In this document: positions 1-5,889 of the stretch, in pieces
How positions within the stretch are numbered: the stretch's first letter is position 1
Layout: each line of letters begins with the position of its first letter
NCBI GenBank assembly: GCA_012797715.1
Contig: JAAZOO010000138.1
Coordinates: forward strand, 1-9,380
DNA from: Geobacteraceae bacterium
GTDB taxonomy: Bacteria > Desulfobacterota > Desulfuromonadia > Geobacterales > Geobacteraceae
Direction: 5' to 3'
DNA: 9,380 nucleotides
Made by a program: the position numbers and the translations under genes
Notes under the pieces: model-generated
The model's database searches: none
Seen by the model: only the letters and a program-made list of their open reading frames with translations
Told to the model about the DNA's origin: nothing

Positions 1-1026
1 CAGGCTTCCGAAGACTACGAAATGAAAAGGCAGCTGCAGTACCTGCGGGACGAATGCCGTTCGAGCAGTGCCGTTGCTTGGATGCAGACGCTGTACTCCC
101 GCGGAAACAATCTCGTCTTGGCAATGACTGGGGTGATTATTCTCATTGTCGGAGGGAGTGCGGTCAGCTCCGGGACCATGACCCTCGGCGCTCTGCTCTC
201 CTTTTACGTGACGGTGGGGTTGATGCGGGACCACCTGAACGCCACATTTGATGTGGTTCCCCAGATTATCGAGGGCGCCGAGTCCTTGAACACGCTGTAC
301 GGACTCTTGCGTGAGACGGATACGACACCCTACACCGGGAAGAAAAAGATAGATTTCGAAGGAAGAATAGAAATCAGGAATGTGAGCTTTGCCTATGGCG
401 AACGGCAGGTACTGAAAAACATCAATCTTGAAATACGTCCCGGTGAGGTGGTGGCTGTGATAGGGGGTAATGGGGCGGGTAAAAGCACGCTTACCTATCT
501 CATCCTCGGGTTCTATCTTCCCCAGCAAGGGACTCTCCATGCGGATGGCCACCCCTTCACCAAACTTGATATGACGTACCTGCGCCGTCAGATGGGGGTT
601 GTGACCCAGGATCCCATGATGTTCGACGGCACCATACTGCAAAACATCACCTATGGCAGCCCGGAGGTGGATTTTGAGCAGGTTGTCCACGCCGCACGGC
701 TTTCAACCGCCGATGATTTCATCCGCGACCTTCCCGAAGGGTACGAAACACTGGTTGGAGACAACGGGCTCCTCCTCTCCGGCGGACAGCGGCAACGCAT
801 CTCCATTGCCCGTGCCCTGTTGCGCAGGCCGAAGCTCCTTATTCTTGACGAACCGTCCAATCATATCGACTCGCCAACAGTCGGGAGGTTGATGCACAAC
901 CTGAAAGGGATGGATCCATCCCCGACGATCCTTATTATCAGCCATGACCGGGAAGTGGTGCGCCATGCAACGCATACCTTCCTTATTCAGGATGGATATT
1001 TGTGCAGCATGGGCACAGGAGCGTGA
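1..1026 (+). CDS. ABC exporter, permease-ATPase fusion (C-terminal part, 5' truncated)
   Basis: This is the C-terminal part of a type IV (ABCB/MsbA-like) half-transporter, which uses ATP to export a substrate across the inner membrane. The reading frame is open to base 1, so the ATG at 22 is probably internal and most of the membrane domain lies upstream. Counting from that ATG, two hydrophobic segments lie near residues 32-48 and 52-68. The ATPase domain follows, with Walker A GGNGAGKST (148-156), Q-loop Gln196, signature LSGGQ (252-256), Walker B ending Asp276-Glu277 and switch His308. All catalytic motifs are intact. The D-loop reads SNHID instead of the usual SALD, a form seen more often in ABC-F proteins and some natural-product or polysaccharide exporters. 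The substrate cannot be read from the sequence. The neighbours suggest a glycan, lipid-linked sugar or modified peptide. By eye the gene is more AT-rich than the glycosyltransferases downstream. Confidence 0.93.
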   Translation, partial: QASEDYEMKRQLQYLRDECRSSSAVAWMQTLYSRGNNLVLAMTGVIILIVGGSAVSSGTMTLGALLSFYVTVGLMRDHLNATFDVVPQIIEGAESLNTLYGLLRETDTTPYTGKKKIDFEGRIEIRNVSFAYGERQVLKNINLEIRPGEVVAVIGGNGAGKSTLTYLILGFYLPQQGTLHADGHPFTKLDMTYLRRQMGVVTQDPMMFDGTILQNITYGSPEVDFEQVVHAARLSTADDFIRDLPEGYETLVGDNGLLLSGGQRQRISIARALLRRPKLLILDEPSNHIDSPTVGRLMHNLKGMDPSPTILIISHDREVVRHATHTFLIQDGYLCSMGTGA

Positions 1027-1067
1027 CACTGTCCAGGGTCTCGGCATGGTGCATTTCGGTATCGGAT

Positions 1068-1073
1068 GGGGAG
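1068..1073 (+). promoter_or_regulatory. Shine-Dalgarno site deciding the nucleotidyltransferase start
   Basis: The GGGGAG at this position sits 8 bases before the GTG at 1082, an ideal spacing. The in-frame ATGs at 944 and 1046 have weaker upstream sequence, and the one at 944 would overlap the ABC transporter gene by more than 80 bases. This favours GTG 1082 as the start. Confidence 0.55.
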
Positions 1074-1081
1074 AAAGCGGC

Positions 1082-2275
1082 GTGAGAAGCATCTATTCCA
1101 GGGAGCAGAATCCGGTGAAAAGTGAAAACCGCCCCACACCCTTTCAGGAAGCGCTGCTCCGCGCGGCACTGCTGGATGGAGCCGCGGCCCGTGAGGCGTG
1201 GGAGAAGTGGAAGTCAGCGGTGGATATCGAAGACCTCGACCCCGGCTCAACCCAGTTGCTGCCGTTGCTGTACCGCAACCTGAAGCGGATGGGAGTTTCC
1301 CATCCTCAGATGGAAAGATTCAAGGGGGTATACCGGATTACCTGGTATAAAAACCAGATGTTATTCCGCGACGGGGCAACTGTTGCGCGGTGTCTGGAGC
1401 AAGCCGGTATCCGCACCCTCCTCTTGAAGGGAGCCGCCCTCATTGTCGAATGCTACCATGAGCACGGTCTGCGCGCCATGGCAGACTTCGATATCCTTGT
1501 CCCCTTCCGCGAGGCGCTGGCTGCCATTGAGTTGCTGAAGAAGCACAACTGGGTACCGGAGTTTGATTTTTCGGACAGGGTGCTGAAAAGCTTTGTTCGA
1601 TCCCGTCACTCTCTCGGCTTTACAAGCCCATCCGGAAACAGCCTGGATCTCCATTGGCACGTTCTGCAGGATTACTGCCGCGAAGATGACGACAGGGACT
1701 TCTGGGAAGGTTCCCACCCGAGTCGGGTGCATGGTATCCCGACTCGCATCCTCGGACCGGCGGATCAACTGCTTCACGTATGTCTGCACGGAGCCATCTG
1801 GAACCCGGTCCCGACCCTGCGCTGGATTGCGGATAGTGTGATGATCCTCAATACATTTCCCCAGCCGGACTGGAACCGGCTCGTCTCTCTCTCCCGTCAG
1901 CGCTGTCGTACAGCGGCGATGGCCGAAGCACTGACGTACTTGAGTGAAAACTTCGACCAACCCATACCCCGGCACGTCCTGTCCGCATTGCGGGCTACGC
2001 CCGTTTCCCGGCGAGAGCGCCTCGAATATGCTGCAGCATCTTCTCCAATCCGGAATAGAGGACCCTTCCTGTCATTCTGGCTCCGTTACTGCTGGCATGT
2101 GCGCTCGGAGCTCGGCCGCGGCAGCCTTTCCCGTTTCGTTACGTTTCCCCGCTTTCTCCAGTTTATCTGGCGTCGGGAACGCCTGCGGCAGGTCCCTCTG
2201 TTCGCACTGCGGGAAGGTGTGCTGCGCCTCTGGCATCAGGCCGTTCCTCCCGCGGGGTCGGCTCCGCTTTTGTAG
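1082..2275 (+). CDS. Nucleotidyltransferase family protein (PF14907, NTP_transf_5 type)
   Basis: I recognise this as a PF14907-like member of the nucleotidyltransferase superfamily, about 397 residues from the GTG start. The signs are LLLKGAAL (113-120), then G-x-R-x-M-x-DFDILV (129-140) with the metal-binding Asp135/Asp137 pair. A third acidic position lies in SLDLHWHV (Asp189, with His191 and His193). LLHVCLHGA (230-238) and RWIAD (247-251) are also typical of the family. The carboxylate triad looks complete, so the enzyme should be active, but its acceptor is unknown. Relatives sit in exopolysaccharide clusters and in some lasso-peptide clusters beside an ABC exporter and tailoring enzymes, and both contexts fit here. 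It lies 55 bases after the ABC gene and 26 bases before a glycosyltransferase, so it is probably co-transcribed. ATG 1046 (12 residues longer) is a possible alternative start. No signal peptide or membrane segment is seen, so it is probably cytoplasmic. Confidence 0.8.
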   Translation: MRSIYSREQNPVKSENRPTPFQEALLRAALLDGAAAREAWEKWKSAVDIEDLDPGSTQLLPLLYRNLKRMGVSHPQMERFKGVYRITWYKNQMLFRDGATVARCLEQAGIRTLLLKGAALIVECYHEHGLRAMADFDILVPFREALAAIELLKKHNWVPEFDFSDRVLKSFVRSRHSLGFTSPSGNSLDLHWHVLQDYCREDDDRDFWEGSHPSRVHGIPTRILGPADQLLHVCLHGAIWNPVPTLRWIADSVMILNTFPQPDWNRLVSLSRQRCRTAAMAEALTYLSENFDQPIPRHVLSALRATPVSRRERLEYAAASSPIRNRGPFLSFWLRYCWHVRSELGRGSLSRFVTFPRFLQFIWRRERLRQVPLFALREGVLRLWHQAVPPAGSAPLL

Positions 2276-2301
2276 CGTGGGGAACCGGGACGTTCTTCTC
2301 T

Positions 2302-3270
2302 ATGGCATACCAGACATTTTCCATTATCATTCCGGTCAAGCCGGGCGGCAACGTGCGGGCTCTCCAAGCCCTGGGGCGGGTCGACTATCCCACGGAGGCG
2401 TTCGAGGTGCTTGTCGCCGAGGGACGCTGCCCCAGTCTCCAGCGCAACCTGGCCGCAGGAGAAGCGAAGGGCGAGTACCTCTATTTTCTGGATGACGATT
2501 CCCTGGTCGCTCCGGATTTCCTCCGCCGTGCCGCTGCCTGCTACGAAAGCGGCGGCATTGTTGCCGTGGGAGGACCTTCGCTTACTCCGGACAGCGATTC
2601 TCCCCTCCAGCAGGCATTCGGGATGGCACTGGCGTCTCCGTTCGGGGGCGGTGCGGTCCGAAACCGCTACCGGCGCTCCGGAGTGCGTCGAAAAACCGGA
2701 GACCATGAGTTGATCCTCTGCAACCTCAGCATTTCCGCATCGGTGTTTCGTGATGCGGGCGGATTTGACAGGCGGCTTTACCCCAATGAAGAGAACGAGC
2801 TCTTGGTGAGACTGGGCCGGCAGGGGCTGCAGCTGTGCCATGACCCGGACCTGGCGGTGGTGCGCAGCCAGCGTCCGGGCTTGCGGGCGTTCTCCCGCCA
2901 GCTTTTCGGGTACGGACGGGGTCGCGCTCAGCAGATCCTGCTGGGAGGGGGCTGCGGCCTCGCGAATTTCGTCCCCTCGGTTTTTCTCCTCTACCTGCTG
3001 GCGCTTCCCCTGCTGGACAAGCCTGTTTACTATCTTCCCCTTTTATGCTACCTAGGGATGTCTCTCCTCTTCGCCCTTTCGGCCGGCGTGCGCGGCGGGA
3101 AAACAGCGCCTGTCCTCATCCTGCCGGTTGTCTTCCCCGTTCTGCACCTGTGCTACGGTGCCGGGGTGATTTGGGGGCTGATCACTTTCGGTGTTGCGAA
3201 GCGGATGCCGCCCCAGGGCGAGGTGACCGTGAAGCGGGTGAAAGGTTTCGGTGAATCAGGATGTTTGTGA
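2302..3270 (+). CDS. Family 2 glycosyltransferase with C-terminal membrane segments
   Basis: This is a GT-A fold, inverting family-2 glycosyltransferase of 322 residues that should transfer a sugar from a nucleotide-sugar at the cytoplasmic face of the inner membrane. The N-terminal strand FSIIIPVK is followed by the metal/UDP-binding cluster LDDDS (Asp64-Asp66). A NEENEL motif (162-167) stands where the family normally has ED-x-EL and should hold the catalytic base region. The usual C-terminal Q/R-x-x-R-W motif is replaced by YGRGRAQ near residue 204. About three hydrophobic helices follow (roughly 223-239, 243-263 and 269-297), so the enzyme is membrane anchored, like ExoA-type polysaccharide enzymes. 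It lies 26 bases after the nucleotidyltransferase and 13 bases before the next glycosyltransferase. Donor and acceptor sugars cannot be predicted. Confidence 0.87.
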   Translation: MAYQTFSIIIPVKPGGNVRALQALGRVDYPTEAFEVLVAEGRCPSLQRNLAAGEAKGEYLYFLDDDSLVAPDFLRRAAACYESGGIVAVGGPSLTPDSDSPLQQAFGMALASPFGGGAVRNRYRRSGVRRKTGDHELILCNLSISASVFRDAGGFDRRLYPNEENELLVRLGRQGLQLCHDPDLAVVRSQRPGLRAFSRQLFGYGRGRAQQILLGGGCGLANFVPSVFLLYLLALPLLDKPVYYLPLLCYLGMSLLFALSAGVRGGKTAPVLILPVVFPVLHLCYGAGVIWGLITFGVAKRMPPQGEVTVKRVKGFGESGCL

Positions 3271-3283
3271 AAGGTGGCAGTGA

Positions 3284-4228
3284 GTGGATCTGAGTATCGT
3301 CGTTCCCGTTTATAACGAGGAGGAGAATATTCACGGCATTCACCGCGAGGTGTCGGCAGCCCTGGATGGAAGCGGGATCCACTTCGAGCTGATTTTCGTG
3401 GATGACGGTTCAACGGACGGGTCGTTTCGGAAGCTGCGGGAGATCGCGGCGTCGGACGACCGGGTCAAGGTGATCCGTTTCCGGCGGAACTTTGGCCAGA
3501 CCGCGGCCATGGCCGCCGGTTTCGATGCGGCGTCCGGCAGAGTGGTGATTCCCATGGACGGCGACCTGCAGAACGACCCGGCAGATATCCCGCGGCTCCT
3601 GTCGAAGATAGACGAGGGGTACGACGTGGTTTCGGGATGGCGCAGAGACAGAAAGGATGCCTTCCTCAACCGGATTCTCCCCTCCATCCTGGCCAACCGC
3701 TTCATCTCCGGCATGACCGGCATCCGTCTCCATGACTACGGCTGCACCCTGAAGGCGTACCGCCGGGAGGTGCTGGACGGGATCAACCTTTATGGCGAGA
3801 TGCATCGCTTCGTGCCCGCCCTCGTCTCCCAGGTGGGGGCGCGGGTGACGGAGCTTGCCGTGAATCACCGGCCGCGGCTCCATGGAAAGAGCAAGTATGG
3901 CATCTTCCGTACCCTGCGGGTGATCCTCGACCTGCTCACGGTGAAATTCCTCCTCTCCTACTCCACCCGGCCCATCCAGCTGTTCGGAAGGCTCGGCGTC
4001 TACACCCTGGCAGCCTCGTTCCTGAGCGGCGCCGCGACGATCTATATGAAATTCTTCCAGAATACCAGCATGAACCGAAATCCCCTCCTTCTCTTGACCG
4101 CCCTTCTCCTGTTCATGGGGGTGCAGTGCATCGTACTCGGCCTGCTGGGTGAGTTGAACGCCCGCACCTACTACGAGGCACAGGGAAAACCGATCTATGT
4201 GGTGAAGGAAAAGATCAACCTTGGCTGA
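3284..4228 (+). CDS. Polyprenyl-phosphate glycosyltransferase, family 2 (GtrB/ArnC/DPM1-like)
   Basis: This 314-residue protein has the layout of enzymes that move a sugar from a nucleotide donor onto undecaprenyl phosphate. Motifs seen are PVYNEEENI (8-16), FVDDGSTD (38-45), a conserved RNFGQTAAM stretch (68-76), MDGDLQ (91-96) with the Asp92/Asp94 metal site, HDYGC (150-154), HRFVPAL (174-180) and HGKSKYG (200-206). Two membrane helices follow at about 233-255 and 267-290. This is the complete GtrB/ArnC signature. The start is GTG at 3284, 13 bases after the preceding stop, with AAGGTGG at 3271-3277 as the ribosome site. The next gene overlaps its end by 8 bases, which implies translational coupling. 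It probably supplies a lipid-linked monosaccharide for a flippase and a periplasmic GT-C transferase, neither of which is in the window. The sugar is unknown. Confidence 0.9.
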   Translation: MDLSIVVPVYNEEENIHGIHREVSAALDGSGIHFELIFVDDGSTDGSFRKLREIAASDDRVKVIRFRRNFGQTAAMAAGFDAASGRVVIPMDGDLQNDPADIPRLLSKIDEGYDVVSGWRRDRKDAFLNRILPSILANRFISGMTGIRLHDYGCTLKAYRREVLDGINLYGEMHRFVPALVSQVGARVTELAVNHRPRLHGKSKYGIFRTLRVILDLLTVKFLLSYSTRPIQLFGRLGVYTLAASFLSGAATIYMKFFQNTSMNRNPLLLLTALLLFMGVQCIVLGLLGELNARTYYEAQGKPIYVVKEKINLG

Positions 4229-5396
4229 CGAAGAACTCCGTATCCTGATGATTGCCCCCACTCCCTTCTTCGCCGATCGAGGGTGTCATGTGGGGATTCT
4301 GGAGGAGGCCCGGACACTGCTGGCCCGAGGGCACGACATCAGGATTGTCACCTACCATCTGGGGAAGGACCCGGCCGGAATCCCCACCTGCCGCATCCCG
4401 CGTGTCCCGTGGTACCGGAAGCTTTCCGCAGGTCCTTCCTGGCACAAGCCCTATCTGGATATTCTCCTGTTCTTTACGGCAGCCGCTGCCCTGCGCCGCT
4501 TCCGACCCCACCTGATTCATGCTCACCTCCACGAAGGCGCCTTTCTCGGTATCTTCTTGAAAAAACTGTTCCGGGTTCCCCTGGTGTTCGATTGCCAGGG
4601 GAGCATGACCGGCGAGATTGTGGACCACGGTTTCGTGCAGAGGGGGGCGTTGCTCTATCGGCTGTTCCGCCGGATCGAAGGTTTCGTAAACGCCGGCGCG
4701 GACGGTATTGTTGCCAGCTCCGGCCCGGCTGCACGGGAGTTGCGGGAGGAGTGGGGCGTTCCGGATGGCAAGGTTTTCCCCCTCATGGACGGCGTGGATG
4801 CCGACGTTTTTTCCCCCGGTTGCGGGGGGGAGGTGCGGGAAAAGCTCGGTATCCCGGCGGAGGCGACCGTTGCGGTGTTTCTCGGTGTCCTGAACCGGTA
4901 CCAGGGTATGGATATCCTGCTGGAGGTGGGGAAAATCCTGAAGGGGAGAGGTGTCTCGCTCCACTTCCTGGTCATGGGCTTTCCCGAGGAGCGCTACCGG
5001 CGCATGGCCGATGAATCGGGCATTGGAGAGCGCATGACCTTCACCGGCAGGATCGACTACCGGGATGCGGGGCGCTTCCTGAGAGCGGGAGACATTGCCC
5101 TTTCGCCGAAGATATCCAGGACGGAGGCAAACGGCAAGCTCTTTAACTACATGGCCTGCGGGCTGCCGGTGCTGGCGTTCGATACGCCGGTGAACCGGGA
5201 GATCTTGGGGGATACGGGGGTCTATGCGAAATTCGGGGACGCCGCCGACTTCGCGGACAGGCTGGAAGATCTCGTCCGGGACGCGGAAGTCCGGCGCGAA
5301 CTTTCGGAAAGGGTCAGGGAGCGGGCGGTACGGTCTCATTCCTGGCAGGCCCGAGGCGAAGAGCTGGAGGCGGTCTATCGGAAGGTTCTCTCCTGA
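4221..5396 (+). CDS. Family 4 glycosyltransferase (GT-B fold)
   Basis: This is a retaining GT-B glycosyltransferase of 391 residues, cytoplasmic or loosely membrane-associated. The N-terminal acceptor domain opens with LRILMIAPTPFFADRG and a G-x-x-x-x-ILEEARTLLARGHDI helix. The C-terminal donor domain has DGVDADVF (190-197), YQGMDILLE (227-235) and the donor loop around residues 297-325. There the usual E-x7-E element appears as SRTEANGKLFNYMACG-LPV, so Glu303 is kept while an Asn/Lys pair sits in the middle, as in a known GT4 subgroup. The likely start is TTG at 4221, which overlaps the previous gene by 8 bases and follows AAGGAAAAG at 4205-4213. An ATG at 4248 would remove nine residues and cut into the first strand, so it is less likely. 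This is the last gene of the + strand cluster. It probably adds a sugar to the growing repeat unit. Confidence 0.88.
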   Translation: MADEELRILMIAPTPFFADRGCHVGILEEARTLLARGHDIRIVTYHLGKDPAGIPTCRIPRVPWYRKLSAGPSWHKPYLDILLFFTAAAALRRFRPHLIHAHLHEGAFLGIFLKKLFRVPLVFDCQGSMTGEIVDHGFVQRGALLYRLFRRIEGFVNAGADGIVASSGPAARELREEWGVPDGKVFPLMDGVDADVFSPGCGGEVREKLGIPAEATVAVFLGVLNRYQGMDILLEVGKILKGRGVSLHFLVMGFPEERYRRMADESGIGERMTFTGRIDYRDAGRFLRAGDIALSPKISRTEANGKLFNYMACGLPVLAFDTPVNREILGDTGVYAKFGDAADFADRLEDLVRDAEVRRELSERVRERAVRSHSWQARGEELEAVYRKVLS

Positions 5397-5433
5397 TGGG
5401 AGGGATGGACGACGGGGGGGGACGCAGCCACCT

Positions 5434-5631
5434 TCACTCCACCGGATACGTCTTTCCCCCTATCTCGACCCGGTCGCCGGGATAGAGCTTCCTCCCCCGG
5501 CGGGTCTCCCTGTGGCCGTTTACCCGCACCATGCCTTCCAGGATCAACCGTTTCGCCTCTCCACCCGAGGCGACGATGCTCTCCACCTTGAGAAAACTGT
5601 CCAGCTTGATGAATTCCGTATCAATCTTCAC
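5434..5631 (-). CDS. Small RNA-binding S4 domain protein (YbcJ/YaaA-like)
   Basis: The whole 65-residue protein is one S4 RNA-binding domain. The family signature is clear: FIKLDSFLK (7-15), then SGGEAKRLILEG (22-33), VRVNG (35-39) and the basic RRGRKLYPGDRVE (44-56). Stand-alone S4 proteins of this size bind structured RNA, probably ribosomal RNA, in the cytoplasm. The precise role is not settled for most members. The start is GTG at 5631, with GGAG at 5635-5638 just upstream, and no better in-frame start is visible further out. The gene stands alone on its strand. It converges with the family-4 glycosyltransferase (37 bases between stops) and diverges from the NAD salvage genes, so it is unlikely to be functionally tied to either. 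No convincing terminator is visible between it and the glycosyltransferase. Confidence 0.9.
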   Translation of the reverse strand: MKIDTEFIKLDSFLKVESIVASGGEAKRLILEGMVRVNGHRETRRGRKLYPGDRVEIGGKTYPVE

Positions 5632-5696
5632 GGGCTCCGCCTTTTTGTCTTGTTGAATCCCTGTGCCAGGCCATGAAAATACACCGGAGGCATCCC

Positions 5697-5739
5697 TTCA
5701 CGCAAGCGTATTTCGGTGAATGGAGCGCCCATCGTTCAC
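5697..5739. promoter_or_regulatory. Alternating TTCAC/GTGAA pentamers at 19-base spacing
   Basis: In the divergent gap between the S4 gene and the NAD salvage genes, TTCAC (5697-5701), GTGAA (5716-5720) and TTCAC (5735-5739) start exactly 19 bases apart, each separated by 14 bases. The middle copy can pair with either flank. Its pairing with the right copy is extended by TGG/CCA. The arrangement could be operator half-sites or alternative RNA stems. No regulator is encoded nearby and I do not recognise a known motif, so the role is unassigned. Confidence 0.25.
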
Positions 5740-5770
5740 GGCGGCATCAACTGTTCAAGGAGAGGATCCT

Positions 5771-5872
5771 ATGATATACAAGACAGTATCCGGAAAGCGG
5801 CAGGTGGGGTCCTCCGGAGGCGACGAAGGTTTCCTTCACCTTTCGAATCCGGGATTCTGTGAAGAGTCGTAG
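5771..5872 (+). CDS. Possible 33-residue small protein or leader peptide before pncB
   Basis: An ATG at 5771 opens a 33-residue frame ending in TAG at 5870-5872, 17 bases before the pncB start. AAGGAG at 5757-5762 lies 8 bases upstream, as good a ribosome site as that of pncB itself. The 9-mer CAAGGAGAG is shared by both sites (5756-5764 and 5876-5884). The peptide begins MIYKTVSGKRQVGSS and ends NPGFCEES. It is hydrophilic, with no membrane helix, signal peptide or run of one amino acid of the kind found in attenuator leaders. I do not recognise it. It could be a real small protein, a leader whose translation couples to pncB, or chance. The case rests on the ribosome site and position, since codon evidence from 33 codons is weak. 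Confidence 0.35.
   Translation: MIYKTVSGKRQVGSSGGDEGFLHLSNPGFCEES
5834..5864 (+). promoter_or_regulatory. Hairpin just upstream of the pncB ribosome site
   Basis: CTTCAC (5834-5839) pairs with GTGAAG (5859-5864). Inside it GAATC (5845-5849) pairs with GATTC (5853-5857) around a CGG loop. A 5-versus-1 internal loop separates the two helices. The structure covers the end of the possible small ORF and stops 12 bases before the pncB Shine-Dalgarno site. No T run follows, so it is not a standard terminator. It may tune translation or mRNA decay. Confidence 0.3.
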
Positions 5873-5876
5873 TCAC

Positions 5877-5882
5877 AAGGAG
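5877..5882 (+). promoter_or_regulatory. pncB ribosome binding site
   Basis: AAGGAG lies 7 bases before the ATG at 5890 and fixes the pncB start. Confidence 0.7.
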
Positions 5883-5889
5883 AGTCACC

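Noticed and set aside
944..1081. Upstream start for the nucleotidyltransferase at ATG 944
   Set aside because: It would overlap the ABC gene by over 80 bases. The added residues have no family character, and GTG 1082 has a much better ribosome site.
1361..1975. Minus-strand open frame (204 codons) within the nucleotidyltransferase gene
   Set aside because: It shows no domain or plausible ribosome site, and the sense frame carries the conserved aspartates.
3410..4261. Minus-strand open frame (283 codons) across the polyprenyl-phosphate glycosyltransferase
   Set aside because: There are no motifs and the composition is typical of an antisense shadow. The + strand protein has the full GtrB/ArnC signature.
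4215..5339. Long open frame (374 codons) on the minus strand antisense to the family-4 glycosyltransferase
   Set aside because: It is rich in Pro, Arg, His and Gln with no recognisable domain. It is a shadow of GC-rich codon usage in the real gene, which has clear GT4 motifs.
5653..5711. Possible sigma-70 promoters in the S4-pncB gap (for example TTGAAT on + and TTGCGT/TATTTT on -)
   Set aside because: Box matches are only partial, so I cannot tell them from chance in this sequence.
5632..5889. Known NAD-responsive riboswitch before pncB
   Set aside because: I could not recognise the conserved core of a known class. Only a simple hairpin is visible.
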